Shown: positions 36,376-45,519 of the stretch, piece by piece
Layout of the letters: each line of letters opens with the position of its first letter
How positions within the stretch are numbered: position 1 is the first letter of the stretch
Source: Burkholderiales bacterium Ga0077544
Lineage (GTDB): Bacteria; Pseudomonadota; Gammaproteobacteria; Burkholderiales; Burkholderiaceae_D
Length of the DNA: 64,000 nucleotides
NCBI GenBank assembly: GCA_001464355.1
Contig: LNEU01000018.1
Span: 240,579-304,578 of the forward strand
Direction: 5' to 3'
The notes under the pieces: generated by a model
The model's input: only the letters and a program-made list of their open reading frames with translations
The model's database searches: none
What the model was told of the DNA's origin: nothing
Made by a program: the position numbers and the translations under genes

Positions 36376-38301
36376 ATGTTCGCATTTCAAAAATTTGGCA
36401 TTGCAATTTCTTTCCTACTATTCAGTACGCTCTCGACCCAAAGCGCTATTGCTCAAGACGCAGCCACCCAAGACAAGGCGAAACAAGTCTGGCAGGTCTT
36501 GGATTACCTGGCAGTAGATTACGGAGCGGCAGTACAAGGCGGCTTGGTCGTTAGTAAAAACGAGTATTCAGAAATGCAGGAGTTTTCCGAAAATGCCGAG
36601 AAACAGTTAGCCAGCCTCCCGAAGACGGCAGCGAGTTCCGATTTATTGCTAAAGGCTGGAAAGCTACGCAAACTTATCGCCAACAAAGCTTCGGCAGACG
36701 AGGTGGCATCTTTATCGCGCGCATTAGCAACTCAGGTGCTGCAGGTCTATCCCGTCCCTTTGTCTCCTTCAAAAGCACCTGATTTGGGAAGAGGCTCTGC
36801 TCTCTATCAGGCCAATTGTGCTTCATGCCACGGCGCACAAGGTCATGGGGATGGCCCGTTAGCTGCGCAACTCAATCCCCCCCCGATTGCCCTTTCGGGC
36901 CATGACCGAGCAAAAGAACGGAGCGTATTCTCGCTACAGCAGATTATTTCTCATGGTGTGGCCGGAACATCCATGCCAAGCTTTGCACATTTGTCTGAAG
37001 ATGATCGATGGGCCATTGCATTCTTTGCTTCGACTTTGTCCTACAGCGACGCAGATCGTAAGACAGGCAAAGCAGCATGGGCGTCGGATGCTGCTATTCG
37101 CGGCGTTTTACCAAATTTGAGCGCATTAACGCAAGTCTCAGAAACGGCGTTGTCCAAGCAACTGCCATCGACTGCCGGTCCCGTTCTCGCTTATCTGAGG
37201 AGTGAGCCAAATATCGTCGTAGCATCTGATGAAGACAGCTTGGCTCTGGCAAAGACGAAGTTATCTGAAAGCATTCGGGCATTGGAGTCCGGTGACAAAG
37301 GGAATGCGTCCAGATTGGCGCTGTCGGCCTATCTGGACGGATTTGAAATTGCCGAGCCAGCCTTGGCGGCCAAAAACAAACAGCTCTTTGACGACCTTGA
37401 AAAAGGAATGGGTGCCTTCCGTGCCATCGTCAATCGCGGCCAAATTGATGAAGCAAAAGCGGCGGAACAAAATCTGCAGGGCCTTTTGAGTCAAGCACAA
37501 GACGCCTTGGTCAACGCAACTGATGATCCGCTTGCCACCTTCCTTGGCGCATTTGCCATCCTGTTACGCGAGGGCTTGGAAGCACTGTTGGTTGTTGTCG
37601 CGATGGTTGCATTCTTGAAAAAAGCTGACCGGCGCGACGTCTTGAAATATGTTCACGCTGGTTGGGTCACTGCACTTGCAGGAGGTGGCGTGACGTGGGC
37701 AATTGCGACTTATTTGGTGGATTTCAGCGGTGCCAGCAGAGAAATGACCGAAGGATTTTCTGCAATATTTGCTGCGGTTGTTCTGCTCGCCGTCGGCATC
37801 TGGATGCATCAGAAAAGCATGGCTGGCCGTTGGCAAGCCTATGTGAAAGAAAAGTTGTCGTCTGCACTGAATCGCCGATCTGCGCTGATGCTTTTCGTCC
37901 TTTCGTTCGTGACCGTCTATCGTGAAGTATTTGAAACGGTCCTGTTTTACGCAGCGCTTTGGACGGGTGGCAATGGCGGCTATATGTTGCTTGGCATGGG
38001 TGCCGGCATCGTCATATTGGCAATTGTTGCCGTGATTTTATTGCGGACTTCGGCACGCTTGCCGATCAGTCAGTTCTTTGCCGCTAGCTCGGCCTTGGTT
38101 GCTCTCCTGGCGTTCGTGATGGTGGGCAAAGGTGTCGCTGCGTTGCAAAAAGTAGGTGTATTTGAGATCACACCGATCGCATTTCCACAGATTGATCTTT
38201 TAGGTATTTATCCGACCATGCAGACAGTCGTCTCGCAACTTTTTATTCTTACTGTAATTATCGCCAGCGTGATTTATAACGTTCGCTCGGCGAAAAAGTA
38301 G
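36376..38301 (+). CDS. pbrT: PbrT-like lead uptake protein: cytochrome c domain fused to FTR1 permease
   Basis: A 641-residue protein with a signal peptide (ending STQSAIAQ). A periplasmic c-type cytochrome domain has heme site CASCH (about residue 155) and the Met ligand in GTSMPSF. A helical linker follows, then an FTR1-type permease in the C-terminal half. The permease carries two metal-binding REGLE/RExxE motifs (LREGLEALLVVV and YREVFETVLFY). PbrT of C. metallidurans imports Pb2+ and has this same fusion. It is 157 bp after lspA and may have its own promoter. No pbrD metal-binding gene is seen. Confidence 0.85.
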   Translation: MFAFQKFGIAISFLLFSTLSTQSAIAQDAATQDKAKQVWQVLDYLAVDYGAAVQGGLVVSKNEYSEMQEFSENAEKQLASLPKTAASSDLLLKAGKLRKLIANKASADEVASLSRALATQVLQVYPVPLSPSKAPDLGRGSALYQANCASCHGAQGHGDGPLAAQLNPPPIALSGHDRAKERSVFSLQQIISHGVAGTSMPSFAHLSEDDRWAIAFFASTLSYSDADRKTGKAAWASDAAIRGVLPNLSALTQVSETALSKQLPSTAGPVLAYLRSEPNIVVASDEDSLALAKTKLSESIRALESGDKGNASRLALSAYLDGFEIAEPALAAKNKQLFDDLEKGMGAFRAIVNRGQIDEAKAAEQNLQGLLSQAQDALVNATDDPLATFLGAFAILLREGLEALLVVVAMVAFLKKADRRDVLKYVHAGWVTALAGGGVTWAIATYLVDFSGASREMTEGFSAIFAAVVLLAVGIWMHQKSMAGRWQAYVKEKLSSALNRRSALMLFVLSFVTVYREVFETVLFYAALWTGGNGGYMLLGMGAGIVILAIVAVILLRTSARLPISQFFAASSALVALLAFVMVGKGVAALQKVGVFEITPIAFPQIDLLGIYPTMQTVVSQLFILTVIIASVIYNVRSAKK

Positions 38302-38314
38302 GCATACTGGATCT

Positions 38315-38349
38315 GATGTCAATTCGACGTTTCCGGTCGAATCGACATC
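38315..38349. terminator. Strong hairpin after pbrT
   Basis: GATGTCAATTCGAC pairs with GTCGAATCGACATC (13 of 14 pairs) around a 7-base loop, 14 bp after the pbrT stop. No T-run follows, so it may stabilise the 3' end or end transcription together with Rho. It overlaps the end of the IstB-like remnant. Confidence 0.55.
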
Positions 38350-38530
38350 ATGCTGGTTGGTACCACCCCGTACTTGTGATCGAATTGTTCAATTAGGTAA
38401 GAACTTTCGGGTGCTTGAGCGAGCCTCTTAAAGCTGTGCGCCATACGGTCCATGATTGCGTCGGTGACAGTTTTATTATCCAACGTACCATGCCAATGGT
38501 TTCTATCTAACGTATTCCGATAAATCTCAT
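38319..38530 (-). pseudogene. Remnant of IS21-family helper ATPase (IstB C-terminal end)
   Basis: On the minus strand an open stretch reads NHWHGTLDNKTVTDAIMDRM followed by AHSFKRL. This matches the last part of IstB (HWHxxLxDPTxADAIxDRxxHxxxR). The ATPase core is absent and the reading before it is unrelated, so it is a scar of an old insertion. It sits at the border between the lead and copper clusters. Confidence 0.5.
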
Positions 38531-38535
38531 ACGAG

Positions 38536-39459
38536 TTAAAGAGGATTAAGCATTCCCAAGCACGCTATCAGAAACAGGATAAGCAAAGCGCAGCCAGATT
38601 CTAAAACTAAACTACCTCTTAAAGCTGCTATAGCTGGACCGTGATTATCACTTGCAATCGAAGCTTCGAGCTTAGGCGTCAATCGATAACGGTTGGCCGC
38701 AGCTAGCGCAAGCATGGTGAGAAATAAAACCAACTTTATCGTTAGTAGAATGCCGTATGTCGTGGCAAATATACTGCCGAAATTCAATCCTGAAATCATC
38801 AAATAATTTATCGTGCCCGTTACGAGCAGAGCGGAAACTATAACGCTTCCCATTATTGCGAATCCATTCAACATTCGGCCCAGTTGCTCCACTTCGGCGC
38901 GTCCGCCCTTTGGGGTCCAACTTAGGAGCAACAGAAAAGATGCTAGCGCCCCGATCCAGGCACCCGCCGCGATCAGGTGGACAATATCAGCTCCCAAATG
39001 TACGAAACCTTTAACATCTTCATTCATGACACCGTGCCCGCCCCAAGCCAAAGTTGCCAGAGCTATGCCACCAAAAACAGTCATTAAAACAAGCTGATAA
39101 GACGGTCGTGTAGTTAAGATACTAGTGCCAAGAGCGACAAATAAAGCCAATGCTGCCAAACGGATGAGCAATGCAGTACCAAAACTCATCTCAAATAGAG
39201 CCATAGAAAATGCATCCGGTGCTATATCAAAATAGCTTTCCGCTCCACTCATCATTTTGGTGGAAACAATGAACCCGACAATTGATAGAACGATTGCAAT
39301 TATCGCTAGCACCTTGCTTTTTGCTACAAATCGCTTAGCCGTAATTGATTCTCGCTCCAAGGAATTCAGTGAGTAAAGGGCAAATAATGGCAGTCCGAAA
39401 ACCAACATCAAATCCAGATACAAAGAAAAGCGGACGATCACATTTGCCCAATCCATCAC
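38536..39459 (-). CDS. copD: Copper resistance inner-membrane protein CopD
   Basis: A 307-residue protein with about eight membrane helices, last in the leftward copABCD run. Conserved His residues in LAWGGHGVMNED and FVHLGADIVHLIAAG fit CopD, which works with CopC to bring copper across the inner membrane. It follows copC by four bases. Its last codons directly border the IstB remnant, so the 3' end may have been changed by that insertion, though the length is normal. Confidence 0.9.
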   Translation of the reverse strand: MMDWANVIVRFSLYLDLMLVFGLPLFALYSLNSLERESITAKRFVAKSKVLAIIAIVLSIVGFIVSTKMMSGAESYFDIAPDAFSMALFEMSFGTALLIRLAALALFVALGTSILTTRPSYQLVLMTVFGGIALATLAWGGHGVMNEDVKGFVHLGADIVHLIAAGAWIGALASFLLLLSWTPKGGRAEVEQLGRMLNGFAIMGSVIVSALLVTGTINYLMISGLNFGSIFATTYGILLTIKLVLFLTMLALAAANRYRLTPKLEASIASDNHGPAIAALRGSLVLESGCALLILFLIACLGMLNPL

Positions 39460-39463
39460 TTTC

Positions 39464-39841
39464 TCACTTTACGGTGAACGTAATCTTGCCCGTAATTGGA
39501 TGAGTGTCTGTCGACACAGCGCGCCATTCAACGTTGTATTTTCCCGGTGTTAAAGGTTGATTGGGCGTCAACACCATGACTTTGGGGTCATCAGTTCCGG
39601 CGATCTTAGCGGCGATTTTCATCGCCCCCATGCCAGGCATTTCCGCCATGATCAAGTTGGCGCCAGAAAACTGCTTTGTGAGAGTTTCAGAGAAACGCAA
39701 TTCGATTTTTGCTGGAGCCGGGCCTTCAGAATTATCCTTAGGAGTGGAGTCAACCAAACTAGGGTGCGCGAATGCGGCAGTAGCAATCAAGGTAGCCAGA
39801 GAAGCAACGCCGATCCGACGTAAATTACGAATATTAAACAT
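39464..39841 (-). CDS. copC: Periplasmic copper-binding protein CopC
   Basis: A 125-residue secreted protein with signal peptide (ATLIATAAFA) followed by HPSLVDSTPKDN. The N-terminal His after cleavage is the Cu(II) ligand of CopC proteins. The fold is a beta-barrel with a Met-containing loop (MAEMPGMGAMK) and ends with WRAVSTDTHPITG, which supplies another His. It sits between copB and copD in the copABCD operon. Confidence 0.93.
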   Translation of the reverse strand: MFNIRNLRRIGVASLATLIATAAFAHPSLVDSTPKDNSEGPAPAKIELRFSETLTKQFSGANLIMAEMPGMGAMKIAAKIAGTDDPKVMVLTPNQPLTPGKYNVEWRAVSTDTHPITGKITFTVK

Positions 39842-39881
39842 GATGTTTCCTTTGTTAGTTTTGTGAAAAATTGTGAAGCGC

Positions 39882-40862
39882 TTAAAACCAGAATCTCACG
39901 CCTGCGACGACCTGAGTTTGCTGGGCGTCCCCTCCGGCATTGCGCACTAAAGTAGCAGTGCGGCCAAAACGCGCGCTGTGCTCAATACCTATATATGGCG
40001 CAAATTGGCGGCTGAATTCGTAACGTAACCGTACTCCGAACGTTGCACTTGAAAGTCCGCGCCCTACTCCTACTTCAGGATCGTCTTTGCCATATACGTT
40101 CGCTTCCAGTCGAGGTTGCAAGATTAGCCGCTGGGTCAGCATGAGCTCGTATTCAGTCGACAATCGGAATGCTGTCCGCCCTTCAGTTCCGAGGTAAGCC
40201 GTAGCATCTACTTCAAACCAATAGGGAGCCAACCCCTGCACCCCGAATGCCAACCAATTTCGGGAGGGTCCATCAGCGCTTATATCGTTGCGTATACCGG
40301 CTTGTACATCCCAGTATGGATGGAAGGCCTTAGCCCACAGGAGCTCAGTACGTGCGTCTTGGACGCGTCCTTGAGCGAACTCGCCTTCAGCTTTCACCGT
40401 AAGCTTGTTGTAACTGTCTCCATACCAAGCTTGTACTTCATAAGAATTTGAATCGCCGCCGTTGCTATAGACGCGCTCAAAACGATCAACCAATAGCGAA
40501 GCGAACTTGTGCTCGTCAGCCATCATCAAAGAGCGTTGCTCGCCAACCGCGTATAGCCCGGTTCCCAACTCATATCCGCCTGAATAGGCATGAGGGTCTC
40601 GCGCATCTGCAGGCGCAGAACTGCCTCCCATGTCAGACATTCCCGTCATACCGTCCATTTGCATATTTCCATGATCGGCGACATTTGATGCTGGGGTTAC
40701 AGCACTGTCGTCCATCGTCCCAAAGCCAGCATCCGCAGCACTTTGAGTGCTCGTTTGGCCGTGGCCGCTATGACTCTCCTGAGCACTTTGTGCCAATGCG
40801 GTTGATGAGAGGACGCAAACCACCGAAGCAATGAGAGTCTTTCTAAGTGAGAAGTTATGCAT
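39882..40862 (-). CDS. copB: Copper resistance outer-membrane protein CopB
   Basis: With the start at MHNFSLRKTLI (AAGGA eight bases before) the protein has 326 residues and a signal peptide ending STALAQ. An ATG eleven codons earlier overlaps the copA stop by four bases and is a real alternative. After a Met/His-rich segment (GNMQMDGMTGMSDMGG) the rest is a beta-barrel typical of CopB/PcoB, ending in Phe as outer-membrane proteins do. It probably binds or exports copper at the outer membrane with CopA. Confidence 0.9.
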   Translation of the reverse strand: MHNFSLRKTLIASVVCVLSSTALAQSAQESHSGHGQTSTQSAADAGFGTMDDSAVTPASNVADHGNMQMDGMTGMSDMGGSSAPADARDPHAYSGGYELGTGLYAVGEQRSLMMADEHKFASLLVDRFERVYSNGGDSNSYEVQAWYGDSYNKLTVKAEGEFAQGRVQDARTELLWAKAFHPYWDVQAGIRNDISADGPSRNWLAFGVQGLAPYWFEVDATAYLGTEGRTAFRLSTEYELMLTQRLILQPRLEANVYGKDDPEVGVGRGLSSATFGVRLRYEFSRQFAPYIGIEHSARFGRTATLVRNAGGDAQQTQVVAGVRFWF

Positions 40863-40891
40863 ACCGGCGATCCTTGGTTTAGTAATGGTAA

Positions 40892-42772
40892 TCATGCGAT
40901 GATCACTTCCCGGAACATGCCAGCATCCATGTGCATCATGAGGTGGCAATGCCAAGCCCAGCGTCCTAGCGCGTCCGCAGTCACCAAAAAGCTGATCCTT
41001 TGTGCAGGCTGGACCGGAATGGTATGGCGTCTCGCCAGGAACTCGCCTTCTGGTGTCTCGAGTTCGCTCCACACTCCATGTAAATGCATCGGATGCGTCA
41101 TCATGGTGTCGTTCTGCAAGATGACTCTCACTCGCTCACCATATTTGAAATGCACGGGGCTTGATTTGCCGAACTCCAAGCCGTCAAACGACCAAGTGTA
41201 TCTCTCCATATTTCCGGTCAAGTGCAGCTCAATCTCGCGACCAGGCCCGCGCGAATCCAAAGGACCTCCGATCGTATGCATATCTGCCAGCGTAAGTACG
41301 CGACGACCATTGTTACGCAGTCCGACGCCAGGATCGTTCAAAGTGGTACGTGGTGAGTCGATACGATTGTCCGTGCTGGCGCCATATTCGGTACTGGCAT
41401 GACGGGGCTTTTTGCTCGGTGTCTTGAGCGGATCAGCGTTCGCTGCATGTTTGGAATGATCCATGGCCATGCCACCGTGCTGCATGCCCATTGCACTATG
41501 ATCCATACCGGCCATATTGGGCATCTGGGCCATGCTGTCGCCTTCCATACTCGACATGCCAGACATGTCCATCTTATCCATACTCATGCCACCCATATTC
41601 ATCGCACCGTGGTCCATGCCAGCCATGTTGGACATATCGCCCATCATGTCCTCCATGCTCAACCATTCCAACTTGTCGATTGCAGGAACAGGAGCGCGCA
41701 AACCTGACTTGACTGCCAGCGTACCAAGCGCATAACCCGTTCTATCCATTGTTTGAGAAAAGATGGTGTATGCATCGTCCTTGGGCTCGACGACCACATC
41801 ACATGTTTCGCCAGGACCAAAACGGAATTCATCTACTGAGATCGGCTCAATGTTTACGCCATCAACCTGAACAACTTTTAACTTCAATCCAGGAATGCGT
41901 ACGTCATAAAAAGTGTTGCCGGACCCATTGATACAGCGCAGGCGAACCTTTTCTCCTTTCTGGAAAAGTCCAGTCCAGTTACCTGCGGGCGTAATACCAT
42001 TAGTCAGGTAGGTCAAGACGGCTGCCGACAAATCTCCCATGTCGGTTGGATTCATCCGCATTTCGTTCCACATCTTCCGTTTCGAGAGGGCTGCTTTCCA
42101 ACCATCTTTCGATACATCACTGAAGAACCCTCCCGCTGTCAGTTGTCCGTAGTTGTAATAGTCGCCTTGCTTCTTTAGGCGTCCCAGGACGGTCATGGGA
42201 TCGTCATCCATCCAATCCGAGAGCAATAAGATATGTTCGCGATCAGCCGCAATATCTTTTCCTTGAGCCGGATCGATGATAATCGCACCGAACATACCGG
42301 TCTGCTCCTGAAAACCAGAATGAGAGTGATACCAGTAAGTGCCACTTTGCTGGACTTTAAAACGATAAGTAAACGTTTCTCCTGGAGCAATACCGTTAAA
42401 GCTAATGCCTGGCACACCATCCATTTGGAAAGGCAGAATGATGCCGTGCCAGTGGATCGACGTTGGGACAGCCAAGCGATTAGTTACGCGAATAGTGACT
42501 GTTTCGCCCTCTTTCCAGCGAAGCGTAGGCGCCGGCAACGTGCCGTTGATAGTTGTAGCAATCGCTGCCTTGCCTGTGAAATTGACTGGCGATTCGGCTA
42601 CGACCAGATCGAACTGGTTTCCCCGGAGTACGGGGGCAGCAGTCCCTGATGCAATGACGTCTTGCGCTAATACGTGACGCAGAGGAGCCGAAACTCCCAG
42701 CAAAACTCCTCCTGCGGCAAGGCCTTGAACAAAACGACGACGAGATACAGACATGGTTGAACGGGCTGACAT
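40892..42772 (-). CDS. copA: Periplasmic multicopper oxidase CopA
   Basis: A 626-residue enzyme that oxidises Cu(I) to less toxic Cu(II). The start at 42772 follows GGAGA; an earlier in-frame ATG has no ribosome site. A twin-arginine signal (SVSRRRFVQGLAAG) sends it folded to the periplasm. Copper ligands are in HWHGIILP, YWYHSHSGF, HPMHLHGVW and WAWHCHLMMHMDAGMF. Between the second and third cupredoxin domains there is a segment of about 70 residues with repeated Met-His/Asp-Met units (MAGMDHGAMNM and similar), as in PcoA. A CopR box lies in the divergent region to copRS. Confidence 0.95.
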   Translation of the reverse strand: MSARSTMSVSRRRFVQGLAAGGVLLGVSAPLRHVLAQDVIASGTAAPVLRGNQFDLVVAESPVNFTGKAAIATTINGTLPAPTLRWKEGETVTIRVTNRLAVPTSIHWHGIILPFQMDGVPGISFNGIAPGETFTYRFKVQQSGTYWYHSHSGFQEQTGMFGAIIIDPAQGKDIAADREHILLLSDWMDDDPMTVLGRLKKQGDYYNYGQLTAGGFFSDVSKDGWKAALSKRKMWNEMRMNPTDMGDLSAAVLTYLTNGITPAGNWTGLFQKGEKVRLRCINGSGNTFYDVRIPGLKLKVVQVDGVNIEPISVDEFRFGPGETCDVVVEPKDDAYTIFSQTMDRTGYALGTLAVKSGLRAPVPAIDKLEWLSMEDMMGDMSNMAGMDHGAMNMGGMSMDKMDMSGMSSMEGDSMAQMPNMAGMDHSAMGMQHGGMAMDHSKHAANADPLKTPSKKPRHASTEYGASTDNRIDSPRTTLNDPGVGLRNNGRRVLTLADMHTIGGPLDSRGPGREIELHLTGNMERYTWSFDGLEFGKSSPVHFKYGERVRVILQNDTMMTHPMHLHGVWSELETPEGEFLARRHTIPVQPAQRISFLVTADALGRWAWHCHLMMHMDAGMFREVIIA

Positions 42773-42856
42773 AGATGAGAGTCTCCAAACCAAAAAAGGA
42801 AGTTTTTTGATGAAAGTAAGCTTAATTCAAACATATTATCTTTAGCATTACGGGTT

Positions 42857-42874
42857 CATTACAATCGTGTAATG
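42857..42874. promoter_or_regulatory. CopR box between copA and copR
   Basis: CATTACA-ATCG-TGTAATG is a perfect 7+7 inverted repeat in the divergent copA/copR region. Its core ATTACA-N4-TGTAAT is repeated at 51999-52014 ahead of the cus operon. This matches the cop box bound by CopR/CusR-type regulators. Confidence 0.8.
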
Positions 42875-42960
42875 TCCGCGTAATCTAGAGTGACTTAGCG
42901 TATCGTTTGGCTTACAAACTAGCTCGCACAGGCGAGCGTGTATTCTGCACGGATCGGAAA

Positions 42961-43653
42961 ATGAAATTATTAATCGTCGAAGATGAAGTAAAGACTGGCG
43001 AGTATCTACAGCAAGGCCTCATGGAAGCTGGTTTTGCAGTGGATTACGCTAATAATGGGCTGGATGGGCATCATCTCGCCGTTACCGGAAACTATGACCT
43101 CATCATTCTGGATGTGATGCTGCCAGATATAGACGGATGGAAAATTTTGCAAGCATTGCGTAATGCCGGCAACAATGTTCCAGCTCTTTTTTTAACCGCC
43201 CGTGACGGTGTTGCAGATAGAGTGAAAGGTCTTGAACTGGGCGCTGATGACTACGTGGTCAAACCATTCGCGTTCTCAGAATTGCTGGCCCGAGTAAGAA
43301 CATTACTACGTAGAGGAATTCCCAGCCCATTAGTGGATCGGATGCAAGTATCAGATTTAGTCCTCGATCTTGCTCGACGAGCAGCTACTCGTGCGGGAAA
43401 ACGACTAACCTTAACTAACAAGGAGTTCCTTCTGTTGGAATTCTTAGTGAGACACAAAGGGGAAGTTCTGCCTCGTTCCCTTATCGCCTCTCAAATTTGG
43501 GATATTAATTTTAATAGCGACACTAATGTTATTGATGTCGCTATTCGCCGCTTGCGCGCCAAAATGGATGACGATTACGAACCTAAATTAATCTCCACGA
43601 TTCGGGGCGTCGGATATGTTCTTGAAGATCCAGATGATGCCAGGGTCGCATAA
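42961..43653 (+). CDS. copR: Copper response regulator CopR
   Basis: A 230-residue OmpR-type regulator. The start [16 protein letters not shown] is chosen because the longer frame adds an atypical leader. The receiver domain (1-120) has the acidic pair EDE, the phosphorylated Asp in [10 protein letters not shown] and Lys in VVKPF. The C-terminal winged helix ends [17 protein letters not shown]. It is divergent from copA, and its stop overlaps the copS start by one base (TAATG). Confidence 0.93.
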   Translation: MKLLIVEDEVKTGEYLQQGLMEAGFAVDYANNGLDGHHLAVTGNYDLIILDVMLPDIDGWKILQALRNAGNNVPALFLTARDGVADRVKGLELGADDYVVKPFAFSELLARVRTLLRRGIPSPLVDRMQVSDLVLDLARRAATRAGKRLTLTNKEFLLLEFLVRHKGEVLPRSLIASQIWDINFNSDTNVIDVAIRRLRAKMDDDYEPKLISTIRGVGYVLEDPDDARVA

Positions 43654-45029
43654 TGTTTAGAATTTCACTGACCGGACGTCTTACGACTTTGTTTGCTGCC
43701 ACTTCTGTCGCGGTCTTGGTTGGTTTCGGTACATTCATTTCATCTGCTATCGAGGAACACTTTTCAGAGCAAGACCAGTTATTGCTTCAAAATGAATTGC
43801 AGTTGATTCAGAAAGTCATTGAGGAAAAAGGAGTAGATTCGATCAGTCAGACTTTTGGCGAAGCGTTGCATAATCACCCTGATTTCTACGTGGACGTACG
43901 TGACCTCAACGGTAAGGAAATTTATTCCACGTTCGGTGCATTTCGCGATGCAATTCTGTCACGCGTACCTAGTAGTAAGACCAAGAACGGCTTTGATGTA
44001 AAGATAGACGAGCATCGAGAGTTTCAAGCCATTCGTGCTGAACTTAAAGCGTCTGCCGGCTTACCAGTCATTGTGGTTATTGCGGTCGATAAGGCTATCC
44101 ATACTCATTTTATGAGCATGTTCCGAACCACGTTAATGCTATACGTTATGGTCGCGGCAATTGCCACAGTTATGCTGGGCTGGTGGGCTGCAAGGCAAGG
44201 CCTTTCCCCTTTGCGGACTATGGCAGCACGCGCCCAAACTGTTACGTCGCAGAACATGAACGAACGTATGCCTGTCGATGCAGTGCCGACAGAAATGACA
44301 GATCTCGCTGTCAAACTCAATGCCATGCTTGATCGCCTTCAGAACGATATTGCCAGGTTGACGGAATTTTCCGCAGACCTTGCACATGAACTCCGTACCC
44401 CCATCAGTAATATGCTTACACAGACTCACGTTGTCTTAAATCAGAGTCGCAGTACTGCGGATTACAGAGATTCTCTCAGCTCAAACGCAGAGGAGCTTCA
44501 GCGACTAGGGAATACGATCTCGGACATGCTGTTTCTGGCACAAACAGAAAACGGACTGGCGCTTCCGTCCGTCGCCAAACTTAACATGGCGCGTGAGTGC
44601 CAAGCTTTGTTGGAATTTTACGAAGCCTTAGCCGAGGAAAAAAAAGTGGTCTTACGGTGCGAGGGAGACGCAGTCGTTATCGGAGATCAGCTCATGTTTC
44701 GCCGTGCTTTAAACAACTTGCTATCGAATGCAATCCGCTACACACCATCGTACGGGACTATTTCTATAAAGATAACGTCAGCAGAATCGGGCACCACAAT
44801 TACCGTACAAAACGATGGCGAGGAGATACCCGCCGAAATTCAACCGCATCTGTTTGATCGTTTTTTTCGGGCCGATAAATCTCGCAAAAAATCTGAATCC
44901 GACTCCGCAGGTTTGGGCCTTTCTATCACGCGCGCCATCATGCAGGCACATGGAGGCAGTGTCTCTGTGGTCTCTAGGGACAGCAAGACTGCATTTAGTC
45001 TCTATTTTCCATCGTCGCCACGAAAGTAA
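43653..45029 (+). CDS. copS: Copper sensor histidine kinase CopS
   Basis: A 458-residue membrane kinase of the CusS/CopS type. Two membrane helices (about 8-30 and 165-185) bracket a periplasmic sensor region; a HAMP linker follows. The phospho-accepting His is in FSADLAHELRTPISN, the ATP-binding N box is NNLLSNAIRYTP and the G box is AGLGLSITRA. It senses periplasmic copper or silver and phosphorylates CopR. It is translationally coupled to copR and convergent with the cus operon end. Confidence 0.93.
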   Translation: MFRISLTGRLTTLFAATSVAVLVGFGTFISSAIEEHFSEQDQLLLQNELQLIQKVIEEKGVDSISQTFGEALHNHPDFYVDVRDLNGKEIYSTFGAFRDAILSRVPSSKTKNGFDVKIDEHREFQAIRAELKASAGLPVIVVIAVDKAIHTHFMSMFRTTLMLYVMVAAIATVMLGWWAARQGLSPLRTMAARAQTVTSQNMNERMPVDAVPTEMTDLAVKLNAMLDRLQNDIARLTEFSADLAHELRTPISNMLTQTHVVLNQSRSTADYRDSLSSNAEELQRLGNTISDMLFLAQTENGLALPSVAKLNMARECQALLEFYEALAEEKKVVLRCEGDAVVIGDQLMFRRALNNLLSNAIRYTPSYGTISIKITSAESGTTITVQNDGEEIPAEIQPHLFDRFFRADKSRKKSESDSAGLGLSITRAIMQAHGGSVSVVSRDSKTAFSLYFPSSPRK

Positions 45030-45119
45030 ACTGAAATTCTCGAAAATGGCATACCGATAAGGTATGCCGAATCCTCCCGAGTTACTTGCCCGATCAGCGG
45101 TGTAATCTCACCGCCACAT

Positions 45120-45506
45120 TTATTTTTGTATCGACAAAACCGTCACTGTCGCGGTGCCATCGATATTCTCGACCGTAAATTTCACTTTGTCGCCAACCTT
45201 CACATTTGAAAGCAATGCTTTGTCCTTTGCGGCAAATTGCATGGTCATCGGCCCCATTTCTACCGTCGAACTTTTGATACGTCCGTGTTTCAGCGTAATG
45301 CTTTTGTTTTCTTTATTGACGGCTCTTACCTCTCCATCTGACAAGGATGTTGCATTCGCTGGTTTCGCTGGCATCTTGTCCATTTCCATACCTTCCATCT
45401 TCATTCCAGCCATGTCCATCCCTTTGCTGCCCTGCTCAGCGTAGACATTCACCGCCAATAAAGAAAAGCAGCAGATTGTCACTAGATTTAAAAACGATTT
45501 CTTCAT
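45120..45506 (-). CDS. cusF: Periplasmic Cu/Ag-binding protein CusF
   Basis: A 128-residue secreted protein with signal peptide (SLLAVNVYAE) and a Met-rich lead-in (MDMAGMKMEGMEMDKM). The OB-fold domain includes ITLKHGRIKSS and the metal motif MGPMTMQF; the Met residues and nearby His bind Cu(I)/Ag(I). It hands metal to CusB. It is 13 bp after cusA, so it is the last gene of the cus run here, whereas E. coli has cusF between cusC and cusB. Confidence 0.92.
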   Translation of the reverse strand: MKKSFLNLVTICCFSLLAVNVYAEQGSKGMDMAGMKMEGMEMDKMPAKPANATSLSDGEVRAVNKENKSITLKHGRIKSSTVEMGPMTMQFAAKDKALLSNVKVGDKVKFTVENIDGTATVTVLSIQK

Positions 45507-45519
45507 TTGATACTCCTGG

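Noticed and set aside
41399..41707. His-rich open frame antisense to copA
   Set aside because: The repeats are the reverse reading of the Met/Asp/His-rich segment of CopA, not an independent metal-binding protein.
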